DNA of 64,000 nucleotides from JBBSDP01 sp963754335 (GTDB lineage: Bacteria; Planctomycetota; Phycisphaerae; Tepidisphaerales; Tepidisphaeraceae). The stretch's first letter is position 1. Every line of letters starts with the position of its first letter. The notes beneath the pieces were generated by a model. It made no database searches and was not told the origin of the DNA. It saw only the letters and a program-made list of their open reading frames with translations. The translations under genes and the position numbers were made by a program. Where the stretch lies: assembly GCA_963754335.1 (NCBI GenBank), contig CAVWFQ010000009.1, forward strand, positions 320,139 to 384,138, read 5' to 3'. This document shows, one piece after another, positions 1 through 7,902 of the stretch.

Positions 1-474
1 ATCGCGGGCACGGTTGGCAGCGCGAACGGCCGTTGCCCGGACCGTTGCCTCCGGGTCGAACTGCGCGATCTGGCGATAACGCCGGGTGTAAATCGGGCCC
101 GTCGCAAAATCGTAGGTCATCAGGCGGTTGATTCCTTCGCGACGTTTATCCGCCGAATCGGCGTCTTCCATTTCCCGCGCCGCGCTGGCGGGGCGGTCCC
201 CTTTGAACCAGTAGTAGGTTGTCGAGATCTTATGACCGATGCCCCAGAAGAAACTTCCCATGCTGCTGCTGGTCTCGTCCAAAGTCCGAACCGCGAAATT
301 CTTTGGCGGGGCTTCGTCATCGTCGTTCAGATTTGAGTTGACGTAGGTCGCGTCGTCGTCACGGCTGTCGGCCATATTGGCCGAGGTCGTGCCCGGCGCG
401 GGCGGAGAACTATGCTGGCAACCGATGGCCAGCGGCGCAAGAAGCAGGAGCAGAATCGGTTTTGGAGTTCGCAT
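1..474 (-). CDS. Lipoprotein of unknown function, C-terminus beyond window edge
   Basis: An open frame runs from ATG at 474 to the left window edge with no stop (158 codons seen). The protein starts with a basic residue cluster and a leucine-rich segment ending in the lipobox LAIGC, so Cys20 or so should be lipidated after signal peptidase II cleavage. After it comes an acidic linker (NLNDDDEAPP), then a stretch with an FFWGIGHK/TTYYWFKGD motif and an Arg/Ala-rich helical part ending in ATVRAAAVRAANRARD-like sequence that could begin a HEAT-type repeat. A GAGGA ribosome site lies about 8 bases upstream. It follows murI by 34 bases on the same strand, so the two are probably cotranscribed. I do not recognise a family; function unknown. 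Confidence 0.7.
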   Translation of the reverse strand, partial: MRTPKPILLLLLAPLAIGCQHSSPPAPGTTSANMADSRDDDATYVNSNLNDDDEAPPKNFAVRTLDETSSSMGSFFWGIGHKISTTYYWFKGDRPASAAREMEDADSADKRREGINRLMTYDFATGPIYTRRYRQIAQFDPEATVRATAVRAANRARD

Positions 475-508
475 TCGCAATTCCTCGACAACAGGGATTC
501 TTTTGGGA

Positions 509-1469
509 TTACGCCGACACGCTGATCGGCATTTCGTGTACGACGTTGCCAAATAAATCGTCCGGCGAAACCCAGACGGGCAGATCGATTTCAACGCCCA
601 GAAATCGCGGCGCCAGCGCTTGAACCGGGCCGGGTCGTCCGTGACAAAACAGCGAAGGGTTCCGTGCTCTCGCGTCGGCTGCTGTTCCGCGGGATCGGCC
701 TCCGCGTCGTCGCGGGGTGATCCGGATAGAACGGCCGAAAAAATGGCGGATCTGCTGGCCCGAACCGTCGCCTCACTCATCGGCCCACTGTCCCGAAGCC
801 GGCGGGCAACATCATCCGCGCACTGCTCGGCCGAGTCAATTACCCGCACCTTATTTCCGCACATTTCTCGAATCAGCGGCCCATATACCGGATAATGGGT
901 GCAACCGAGCACCAGCACATCGATGCGGTAGCGGAGCAGGGCCTTGAGATACTGTTGCAGCGCCAGACGGACAAGCGGATCGTCCGGTCCGCGCCCTTCC
1001 TCTATAATCGGAACCAGCAAGGGAGTGGGACGAAGCAGCAGTCGTGCATGATTGCGCCGGCGATGGATCGCCCGTTCATAAGCGCCGGATCGCACGGTCG
1101 CCTCCGTGGCGATCACGCCGATGATCGGCACCGGCTTGGAGCCCGCCGCGATGACCGCCGCCTTGGCGCCTGGCTCGATCACGCCGCTGATCGATAGACC
1201 GGGGAATGCGGTCCGGACGCCGGCATCGAAAGCGCCGTGGCCGTATTGCAGGCGATCACGACGTGCTTCGGATCGATCGACCGAAGGTACTGGATGATTT
1301 GCTTTACGAACGAAGTCACCGTCGCGGCGGTCTTGGATCCGTAGGGGAGGCGGGCCGTATCTCCAAAGTAGACGATGTCCTGCATCGGTAGCGTCTTGCG
1401 CAGGGCTCGAACAACCGTGAGCCCCCCGAGGCCGCTGTCGATGACTACAATGGGTTTTGAATCGTCCAT
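509..1469 (-). CDS. murI: Glutamate racemase, frame broken twice as sequenced
   Basis: Interconverts L- and D-glutamate for peptidoglycan synthesis in the cytoplasm. The N-terminal part reads IVVIDSGLGGLTVVRAL, then FGDTARLPYGSKT, then the first catalytic-cysteine motif ACNTATAL. The C-terminal part carries the second catalytic-cysteine motif LGCTHYP. The three segments lie in different frames: a break near 1222 (just after ALSMPA, before VRTAFPGLSISGVIEPGA) and one near 615 (after FKRW, before FLGVEIDLPVWVSPDD). Joined, they give a full-length family member of about 320 residues ending at the TAA at 509. Both catalytic cysteines are present, so I read the breaks as sequencing indels and not decay. 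Start at 1469 is chosen because it places the first motif at the usual distance; an upstream in-frame ATG at 1568 would add 33 unlikely residues. Divergent from the response regulator at 1613. Confidence 0.85.
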
Positions 1470-1540
1470 GCTGCTTGCGGTGCAGGCTTCGCAGCCGGCG
1501 CGGTCCTCCCCGAAATTATCGGACCTTTGGCCACAGAATC

Positions 1541-1569
1541 TTGACTTTTCGGTCAATGAGCCAGACACT
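1541..1569 (+). promoter_or_regulatory. Possible promoter for the response regulator
   Basis: TTGACT at 1541-1546 is followed after 17 bases by GACACT at 1564-1569, a good -35 and a weak -10 match. The -35 sits in a small inverted repeat TTGAC/GTCAA (1541-1555). It lies in the 143-base gap between divergent murI and the response regulator gene. Weak evidence by motif only. Confidence 0.25.
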
Positions 1570-1612
1570 CATCTTTCGCAGCACCCCGGGCTATCACTCC
1601 AGGAGGCAACCG

Positions 1613-2008
1613 ATGAGCGACACCCTTAAGGAAAAGCGCATTCTGCTTGTTGACGACGACAACGACATCCTGACCAGCATGCAGGCGGCGTTTGAGCCGA
1701 CGGGGGCCGTCGTCGAGACCGCTTCGAACGGGAACAAAGCCGTGGAGCTGGCGGAAAAACATAATCCGGACCTGGTCGTGCTCGACATGATGCTGCCGGG
1801 ACGGAGCGGGTTTCTGGTGCTCGAGCGAATCAAAGCCCGCAAGCCAAAAAACGCCAAGCCGTTCATCATCATGATCACCGGAAATCAGGGGGCTCGGCAC
1901 AAAATGTATGCCGAGAGCCTCGGTGTCAGCGAGTATCTCAACAAGCCCGTGAAAATGGATAAGCTGATCGCGTCCGCCGAAAGACTGCTGACGCCAGCGG
2001 CCACTTGA
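1613..2008 (+). CDS. Single-domain response regulator (CheY-like)
   Basis: A 131-residue stand-alone receiver domain. Acidic pocket DDD at 14-16, phospho-acceptor Asp58 in LVVLDMMLPG, switch Thr89 in IIMITGN, and conserved Lys111 in YLNKPVKM are all present, so it should be phosphorylatable. There is no output domain, so it must act through protein contacts, with a partner kinase outside this stretch. The start at 1613 has a perfect AGGAGG at 1601-1606 six bases upstream. Its last bases overlap the reading of the next gene region, and the GspE ATPase start follows 80 bases later, so it may be the first gene of the secretion locus and could regulate it; this is inferred from position only. Confidence 0.9.
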   Translation: MSDTLKEKRILLVDDDNDILTSMQAAFEPTGAVVETASNGNKAVELAEKHNPDLVVLDMMLPGRSGFLVLERIKARKPKNAKPFIIMITGNQGARHKMYAESLGVSEYLNKPVKMDKLIASAERLLTPAAT

Positions 2009-2088
2009 CGCCGGTTCTGGCGCCACCTGGCAGCCTCTTCGCCGTGCGGGCGCGTCCCTGGACACTCCCACGCGAGAGGGTCATCCCC

Positions 2089-3162
2089 ATGCACGCCCCG
2101 GCCTCCACCGATGTGCGACCGCTGCTGGAGGAGATCCTCGCCGATGCGATTCGTCGCCGGGCTTCGGACGTACACATCGAGCCGATTGAATCCGGATATG
2201 AGGTGAAGTATCGGATTGACGGCCTGCTTGGGCCGGCCCGAATGCTCGACACATCGAGCGGCCGGAGCCTCGTTTCGCGCCTGATGGTTCTCGCGCAACT
2301 TCTCACCTACCGGCTCGATGTTCCGCAGGAAGGGCGCATCGAATGGACCATGCCCGCGTCTGAACAAAAGCTGCCAATTCGTCTGGCCGTGATGCCCACG
2401 ACACACGGCGTTCGCGCCGCGGTACGCCTTCCGGCCGGGCTTATTCAGCCGCAGACACTCGAGGAGCTTGGATTCGGCCCGCGCGTTCTCGATGGTTTGC
2501 GCACCTTCGCCGCGACGGATGCGGGGATGTTGATCGTCACAGGGCCGGCCGGTTCGGGAAAGACGACAACGATTTACGCCCTCTTGCGGCATATCGTTCA
2601 GCATTCGCCGGGCGTCAGCGTGATCGCGCTGGAGGATCCGGTCGAACGCGACATTCCCGGCGTCACGCAGATCGAGGTCAAACCCTTCGGGCAGCTCACC
2701 TACGAGCGATGTCTTCGCAGCATTCTCCGGCAGGATCCGCAGGTTTTGATGCTCGGCGAAATCCGCGACGGCGCCACTGCATCACTCGCGGTGCAGGCAG
2801 CGCTCTCGGGTCACCGGCTCGTCTGCACGCTCCACGCGGCATCGCCGGCCGGCGCCATCCAGAGATTGGTCGAAATGGGAATCGAGCGGTATCAGATCAC
2901 CAGCTCACTGTTTGGCGTGGTTTCCCAGCGATTGCTGCGACGGAAAACGGCCGAGGGTTATTGCGGCCGGGTCGCGGCCGCGGAGTTCGTTCCGCTCAAT
3001 CCGCCCCTTCGACGAGCGATTTTGGACGGCGGAGATGAATCGGCGCTGCGAAGCGCCATCGCCGAAGGCGTGGCACATGAGAATCTGCGCCAGGCGGGAC
3101 AATCCCTGGTCGAGAGGGGAGTGACCGACGAATCGGAATTGGCTCGCGTTCTGGGTTCGTAG
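2089..3162 (+). CDS. gspE: GspE/PilB-type secretion ATPase, short form
   Basis: Cytoplasmic hexameric ATPase that powers pseudopilus or pilus assembly. It shows the family motifs in order: SDVHIEP near the N-terminus (residue ~25), YRIDG, Walker A GPAGSGKTTT at ~151-160, Asp-box ALEDPVE, Walker B MLGEIRD at ~222-228, and His-box VCTLHAASP. At 357 residues it lacks the N1 domain found in 500-plus residue GspE/PilB proteins and has no tetracysteine zinc motif, though GYCGR remains where GYKGR is usual. ATG at 2089 has GAGAGGG eight bases upstream; a TTG at 2005 overlapping the response-regulator stop would add 28 residues of poor quality. It heads a same-strand run of secretion genes. The family is certain; which subtype (type II secretion or type IV pilus) is not. 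Confidence 0.88.
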   Translation: MHAPASTDVRPLLEEILADAIRRRASDVHIEPIESGYEVKYRIDGLLGPARMLDTSSGRSLVSRLMVLAQLLTYRLDVPQEGRIEWTMPASEQKLPIRLAVMPTTHGVRAAVRLPAGLIQPQTLEELGFGPRVLDGLRTFAATDAGMLIVTGPAGSGKTTTIYALLRHIVQHSPGVSVIALEDPVERDIPGVTQIEVKPFGQLTYERCLRSILRQDPQVLMLGEIRDGATASLAVQAALSGHRLVCTLHAASPAGAIQRLVEMGIERYQITSSLFGVVSQRLLRRKTAEGYCGRVAAAEFVPLNPPLRRAILDGGDESALRSAIAEGVAHENLRQAGQSLVERGVTDESELARVLGS

Positions 3163-3190
3163 TGCGACCTTCAGTTCGTATCTTCCACAG

Positions 3191-3213
3191 TTACGGGCTA
3201 AAGCCCGCACTAC
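3191..3213. repeat. Short palindromic repeat, family A copy 1
   Basis: The sequence contains the palindrome GGGCTAAAGCCC within TACGGGCTAAAGCCCGCACTA. Its reverse complement matches the copy at 10314-10334 with one mismatch. It sits in the gap between gspE and the sigma factor gene. Dispersed intergenic element; function unknown. Confidence 0.7.
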
Positions 3214-3282
3214 AAGCCAAAATTCCGAATCATGAAAGAGTTGGCCGTCGTCTCCGTCATGTCTGGAAGAAGGTAATAGGCC

Positions 3283-3999
3283 ATGACGCAATCCGATCTC
3301 GAATTGCTGGACCGCTTTCGTGCCTCTGGAGACGCGAGGGCGTTTTCTGAAATCGTGCGCCGCTATGCGTCCATGGTTTATTCCGCGGGCCGGCGAATCG
3401 TTCGCGACAGCGAAGTGGCGGAAGATGTGGCACAGGAAACATTTTTTCGGCTGATGCGCCGGCCGGAGCGCGTGACGCAATCGCTCGGTGGCTGGCTGCA
3501 CCGCTCGGCAACCCGGCTCGCCGTCGATGCCCGCCGAAGCGATCGAGCCCGGCTCCGGCGGGAACGGTTGCACTCACAGGTCGAGAACGATCCGAGCTGG
3601 ACGACGATATCCGGCGAACTCGACGAGGCGATCGCGGCGCTTCCGGATGCCTCGCGCGAACTGTTGGTGCGCCATTTTCTTCAAGGGGAATCCCAGGAAG
3701 CGCTGGCGATCGATCTGTCCGCTTCCCCGGCAACGGTGTCCCGGCGGATGAAAGTCGCGATTGAAGAGCTTCGAATGGAAATGCGCCGCCGCGGAGTCGA
3801 TGCCTGTCCGCTGGCGATCGGAACCATTTGCGCGTCATGCCGCTGGAGCATCGGTTCCCCAGGCACTTTCAACTTCTCTGGGCAAAATGTCGATCTGGTG
3901 TGCCGCGGTCAATCCGACGTTCGAAGACTTTGCCCCGTGTGTTACGAGCAATGCGACGCATCGCGCCTCGATCGCGACTCGTGCGCGCCGGGGGGATGA
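3283..3999 (+). CDS. ECF-type RNA polymerase sigma factor with C-terminal extension
   Basis: Residues ~10-75 form sigma region 2 (FSEIVRRYASMVYSAGRRI, AEDVAQETFFRLM) and residues ~105-160 region 4 (IAALPDASRELLVRHFLQG, SQEALAIDLSASPATVSRRM helix-turn-helix). It should direct RNA polymerase to its own promoters. After GVDACPLAIGTI the reading appears to slip near 3830: the next frame continues with SVPQALSTSLGKMSIW, which fits the C-terminal tail common in planctomycete ECF factors, while the annotated frame turns Cys/Arg-rich and ends at 3999. The true C-terminus is therefore uncertain and may run into the membrane segment at 3951-4112. An AAGG lies 10 bases before the ATG. Its place inside the secretion locus suggests it controls these genes, which is inference. 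No anti-sigma gene is visible. Confidence 0.82.
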   Translation: MTQSDLELLDRFRASGDARAFSEIVRRYASMVYSAGRRIVRDSEVAEDVAQETFFRLMRRPERVTQSLGGWLHRSATRLAVDARRSDRARLRRERLHSQVENDPSWTTISGELDEAIAALPDASRELLVRHFLQGESQEALAIDLSASPATVSRRMKVAIEELRMEMRRRGVDACPLAIGTICASCRWSIGSPGTFNFSGQNVDLVCRGQSDVRRLCPVCYEQCDASRLDRDSCAPGG

Positions 4000-4112
4000 T
4001 CGTTTTTGCCGGCTTTGCATTTCTTATCTTCCGATTTTGCGCAACGGATCGGGACGCCTCAAAATCCGGGGGACTTGTCGTCGCCTGCGCCGCGCATCAG
4101 GTCGAACGATGA
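3951..4112 (+). CDS. Short membrane segment: sigma-factor tail or small membrane protein
   Basis: A 53-codon frame starting MRRIAPRSRLVRAGG carries one strong hydrophobic helix (MIVFAGFAFLIF) and ends at a TGA that overlaps the ATG of the following gspF in an ATGA junction, which suggests translational coupling. It could be a separate small protein, or the displaced C-terminus of the preceding sigma factor, given the suspected frame slip near 3830. No ribosome site is clear. Low confidence in independence; the helix itself is plainly visible. Confidence 0.35.
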   Translation: MRRIAPRSRLVRAGGMIVFAGFAFLIFRFCATDRDASKSGGLVVACAAHQVER

Positions 4113-5320
4113 GTTCATCACCCGCGTCCATTTTTTCCTACGAAGCCCAGTCCAACGACGGGCAGCGCCTGAGTGGGACGCTCGATGCGGCCAACATGGA
4201 GGCAGCCATGGGGCGTCTCCAGGCGCTACAGCTTCGCGTGGTGAAGCTGGAGCCGGCGGACGGGAAGCCGAGCCGACGACGAGGCCTCGCGAGCGGGGAT
4301 TTTCTCGCGTTCAATCAGCAGCTTGCTCAGCTCACCAGGGCCGGCTTGCCGATTGAGCGCGGGCTGCGATTGATCGCGTCCGACCTCAAGCGCGGCGCCT
4401 GTCTCGCGCCATCGGACAGGTCGCCGACGAATTGGAACGCGGCGTGCCGCTGGCCGAGGCATTTGGCCATCACAGCGGCCGGTTTCCTCGGCTCTATGGC
4501 CGCCTGATTGATGCCGGCGTGCGGTCCGGCGATCTGCCCGCCGTTCTCCTGGGTATGGGACGCCATCTGGAGATGCTTCAGCGACTTCGAGCGGCCCTGT
4601 GGCGCGCGGTTTCATATCCGTTGATGGTGCTTGCGGCGCTCGCGCTGGTGCTGGCATTTCTTGGGATGGCGGTAATTCCGCGATTTGGTGAATTGTTCGC
4701 GAATTTTCACATGGCGCTTCCCTGGCCGACCCAGGTTCTTTTGTCCATTTCCGCCGTCGGACCGACCGCGATCGGCGTGCTGGTCGCGCTCGTCCTGCTT
4801 ACGCCGATTCTCTGGACCTGGGTCCGATTGACCTCCTGGGGCGGCACGCTGGGAGAATGGATCGCTTTGCCGATGCCCCTGATCGGACCGGTCCTGCGGC
4901 GAGTCTGGCGGCGCGATGGTGCGATACGGCTCAGATCGCCGTGAGCGCGGGCCAGGATCTTCCAGCCGCCATCGAAATGGCCGGCGATGCCACCGGTTCG
5001 CGCGCTATCCAGCGCGACGGAGCACTGCTGGTCGAATATCTCGGACAGGGATTGCCGCTGTCGCACTCTCATCTGCGCCTGCTGCCTGCGAGCATTCCTG
5101 CATCGATCGAGTATGCGGCGCGGCACAATGATCTGCCGACGGTCCTACAGACGCTTTCGGAAATGTATCAGCGGCAGGCGGAATTCGCGCTGAGGCGATT
5201 CCCGCGATTCTTACGCCGCTGCTTCTGCTTTCTGTCGCGGTTTCAGTTGGATTCATTCTGGTCGGGCTGCTTTTGCCGCTGGTTCGGCTGATCTCCGGAT
5301 TTTCCAACATCAATTTGTGA
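4109..5320 (+). CDS. gspF: GspF/PilC inner-membrane platform protein 1, frame broken
   Basis: Polytopic platform protein of type II secretion/type IV pilus machines. Segments in three frames join to ~404 residues, the normal family length: N-terminal FSYEAQSNDGQRLSGTL; first GspF domain FNQQLAQLTRAGLPIERGL; ELERGVPLAEAFGHH; membrane helix YPLMVLAALALVLAFLGMAV; second GspF domain AVSAGQDLPAAIEMAGDA; and last helix ILTPLLLLSVAVSVGFILVG. Breaks fall near 4397, 4910 and 5195. The homologous continuation across each break is exact, so sequencing indels are likelier than decay. Start ATG overlaps the preceding stop (ATGA). The last bases overlap the start of the second GspF gene. Confidence 0.85.
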
Positions 5321-6618
5321 TCCATGTCCGAAATCACGATCCAGTATGCGTCGGCCGGCCATCTTCAGGCACGTTCGCGCCCGGTCCAAGCGCGCCGGTC
5401 TGGTGGGCCGGACGAATCAGCTATGTGATCATTGCGGCCGGAATATTGGGAGGCATCGGGTTTCTGATCGGGCAGCAATATTCGCCGTTGATGGGTGTGC
5501 TGAGCCCATTCGCAACGATGCTGGCCGTCGTCGCGGTTTCCGTCCTGGTTGCGGGGCTCCGGCACTCGTGGGATGCCACGACTCTGGAATATCTGGAGCA
5601 GGCAGTGCGGCTGAATCTTCCGCTCCCCGCGATGCTCGGTGCCGCTGAAGCCGGCGAAAGCCGTTTTGTGCGAAAGCGAATCGGACGGCTTCGCGGGCAG
5701 ATCGAAGAAGGGGCCACCTTGGGAGACTCGCTGTCGCGCGCGCTGCCCGCGCTGCCTCAGCGCGTGCGCGGTTTAATTGTCGCCGGCGAACGGTGCGGGA
5801 GGCTGGCGCCGATGATGAGGCGGATCGTTGAACAGGACCGCCGCCACATCCAGCGCGATCCGATCCAGCGGATTTATGTGCGCTGGTATCCCATCATGAT
5901 CCTGCTTGCGCTCGGCGGCGTGATCACTGGACTCGGCGTTTTTGTGATGCCGAAATTCGCCCGGATTGCCAAAGACTTCAATTTGCACACGCCCTGGATT
6001 GCCCCATGGCACACGCTTCCCCATCTGATCACATTTGCCCTCCCGCTCACCGGATCGCTGGCGATACTCATCTGTGCACAGTTCCTCGTGACTTTGTTTC
6101 ATCCGCGCTATGGCGGGCCCGGACCCTTGCGGCGCGTGACGGACTCACTTCTCTGGAATCTGCCGATCGCACGGCCGGTGGTTCGCGGGCGCGCGCTCGG
6201 CGACGCCTGCGACCTGCTCGCCGGGGCCGTGGAGTCGGGAATGTCGCTCCATGCGGCGCTGATCGAAACGGCCGACGTCCGCACCAATGCCGTATTGCAA
6301 CACCGCCTCCGCAAATGGGCGGCGGGACTCGAATCAGGACTGCGCTCTGACGAGGCGGCGCGCGCCGCGCAAATGCCGGCGATCATGAGCGGGCTGCTCC
6401 TGTCGGCAGACGCGACGCCGGATCTTTCCGGTGTTTTTCGTTTCTTGGGCCGCTACTACGACGGTCAATTCAGCCGGGCGGCATTGCTGCTCGAAGGAGC
6501 GGTCATTCCCGGCATCGCGATTGTCTTTGGCATTGTCACGATGCTCGTTCTGCTCAGCGTGTTCGTTCCCATGGTCGAAATGATGAAACACCTGATGCCG
6601 AGGGCAAACCCGTGGTGA
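5317..6618 (+). CDS. GspF/PilC platform protein 2, divergent
   Basis: A second platform-like protein of ~433 residues. It has an N-terminal pair of membrane segments (ISYVIIAAGILGGIGFLIG; FATMLAVVAVSVLVAGL), a first GspF domain (LEYLEQAVRLNLPLPAMLGA, LSRALPALPQRVRGLIVAGE), helices around residues 195 and 245, a second GspF domain (DLLAGAVESGMSLHAALIE) and a C-terminal helix (IAIVFGIVTMLVLLSVFVPM). The extra N-terminal membrane pair is unlike canonical GspF. Start is uncertain: GTG 5317 overlaps the previous stop, but ATG 5324 begins a better N-terminus (MSEITIQYAS) in another frame, with a slip near 5390 needed to join it. Two unequal GspF proteins in tandem suggest a heteromeric platform (inference). 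Confidence 0.8.
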   Translation: MIHVRNHDPVCVGRPSSGTFAPGPSAPVWWAGRISYVIIAAGILGGIGFLIGQQYSPLMGVLSPFATMLAVVAVSVLVAGLRHSWDATTLEYLEQAVRLNLPLPAMLGAAEAGESRFVRKRIGRLRGQIEEGATLGDSLSRALPALPQRVRGLIVAGERCGRLAPMMRRIVEQDRRHIQRDPIQRIYVRWYPIMILLALGGVITGLGVFVMPKFARIAKDFNLHTPWIAPWHTLPHLITFALPLTGSLAILICAQFLVTLFHPRYGGPGPLRRVTDSLLWNLPIARPVVRGRALGDACDLLAGAVESGMSLHAALIETADVRTNAVLQHRLRKWAAGLESGLRSDEAARAAQMPAIMSGLLLSADATPDLSGVFRFLGRYYDGQFSRAALLLEGAVIPGIAIVFGIVTMLVLLSVFVPMVEMMKHLMPRANPW

Positions 6619-6950
6619 ATCCGTCGCGAAAACGCCGGGCGTTTCTTCTGGCGGATGCGATGATGGGCGTTGCAATCCTTGCGACGTTGATCACGATTTT
6701 CGCGGCGTCCCTGGGCGCTCAGCAACGCGCCTCCCGGAAGCTGGCCGATTCGCGCGAGGCCTGGCGGGCTGCAGAATCGGCCCTGAGCGATCTCCAGGCG
6801 GGTCATGCTACAAAACGAGCCGAAATCCATCCTGCCGCCGGCGGCAATGCGCCCGCCGGTTTTGTGTGGGTCGAAGCTGTTGCTTCGCGCGGGGATGCCA
6901 CCGCGCGACTCGTGGGGCTCGCGCCCAAAGCCGCGGGAGGCACGCCTTGA
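6612..6950 (+). CDS. Pseudopilin-like protein (GspI-like position)
   Basis: A 112-residue protein whose N-terminus (RKRRAFLLADAMMGVAILATLITIFAASLG) has the layout of a type IV pilin signal: basic leader, Phe at +1, then a long hydrophobic helix. The Glu at +5 of true pilins is replaced by Asp (FLLAD), so processing may still occur. The rest is helical with no known domain. It begins at GTG overlapping the gspF2 stop. By order after two GspF genes and before two more pilin-like genes it is probably a minor pseudopilin of this secretion system (inference). Confidence 0.7.
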   Translation: MVNPSRKRRAFLLADAMMGVAILATLITIFAASLGAQQRASRKLADSREAWRAAESALSDLQAGHATKRAEIHPAAGGNAPAGFVWVEAVASRGDATARLVGLAPKAAGGTP

Positions 6951-7415
6951 AACGCGCATCGATCCAATGCCTTCACGCTCCTGGAAACGATGATGTCTGT
7001 CGCGCTCGTCGCGGTTGCGCTGGGGCTGGCGAGCGAATTGATTCGTCTTACCCTTCGTGGCGACCGCGGGTTTGCGGACGCTCAAACCATGGAGGTGAGA
7101 TTTGACGCGGCGATGTCGGCGCTTCGCAAGGATGTCTGGAACGCCGCCGCCTTGCGATCCAATAACGGCAGCGTGTGCATCATCGAAGGCGCATCCGCCG
7201 CGCCGATCCGATGGTCCATCGATTCCGAGGGAACCTTGAGCCGACAGACTGCCGGCGAGGCGACGCGAGCCTGGGAGCTCGGCCATCAACTTGTTTTTGA
7301 CCTCGACGGAATGCTGTTGCGCGTTAGCTCGCCGTCCGATCGTTCGGAACGCGGCGAGGCGATCAGTTTTTTGAGCCAGCGCGCACTGGCAGCCGGGAAG
7401 GGGGCACATGAGTAG
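6947..7415 (+). CDS. Pseudopilin-like protein (GspJ-like position), early frame break
   Basis: The core reads NAFTLLETMMSVALVAVALG, a classic type IV pilin N-terminus (F at +1, E at +5, hydrophobic helix), but no start codon exists in that frame: a TGA stands directly upstream. A TTG at 6947 with GGGAGG six bases before it starts a leader LKRAS in the adjacent frame, so a single-base indel near 6968 best explains the sequence. The mature part is ~140 residues with no recognised domain. It overlaps the stop of the preceding pseudopilin gene by 4 bases, and the next gene starts before its stop, so the cluster is tightly coupled. Confidence 0.72.
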
Positions 7416-7856
7416 AGACTGCCCCCGTTGCAGACGCCGGCACGGCATCGCCACTCTCCTGGCGATCACGCTGATCGGTCTGGTCGGCGCGTCGCTGGCG
7501 GGCATGACGGCCTATTCCGCCTGCGAAGTCCGCCGGAGCCGTGCGCTGGCCGACGATGCGCGGCTTCGGCAGCTCTTGCTGGCTGGTGCGGCGGATGTGC
7601 TGTCGCGTTCGCGCGCTGGGATCAGTTGCCGCCAACAGGAAAATGGACGCTGGCGTTACCTGAAGAAATAAAGGACGAGGCCCGCGTCGAGATTCAAGTC
7701 GAATCGGCCCAGGATGGAACGGCGATTGCACACGTCGCCGCCGGCTTCGGCGCACAAATGGCACGACAGACGGTTCGCCTAGCGCGCCGTGGAACAACCT
7801 GGGAATGCACAGGCGCGGAATTGGACGGAAACCCCGCGGGAGTCAAACCGTTCTAA
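7408..7856 (+). CDS. Pseudopilin/GspK-like minor component, frame broken
   Basis: Begins MSRDCPRCRRRHGIATLLAIT and continues with a hydrophobic helix LIGLVGASLAGMTAY and SACEVRRSRALADDARLRQLLLAGA, the pattern of GspK/PilX-type minor pilins that lack the +5 Glu. After ~67 residues the reading shifts near 7615 to continue with WDQLPPTGKWTLALPEE and a beta-rich C-terminus ending at 7856. Joined length is ~149, much shorter than GspK. The CxxC in the leader (CPRC) is unusual. Last gene of the secretion run; the next gene starts 46 bases later. Confidence 0.62.
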
Positions 7857-7902
7857 TGACCTGCCGCGTTGACGGGGTCGAATGACCGGCGTACATTTTC
7901 GC

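Noticed and set aside
509..5320. Programmed ribosomal frameshifting as an explanation of split genes
   Set aside because: Slips occur in unrelated genes, in both directions, without a common slippery heptamer or downstream structure, and up to three times in one gene.
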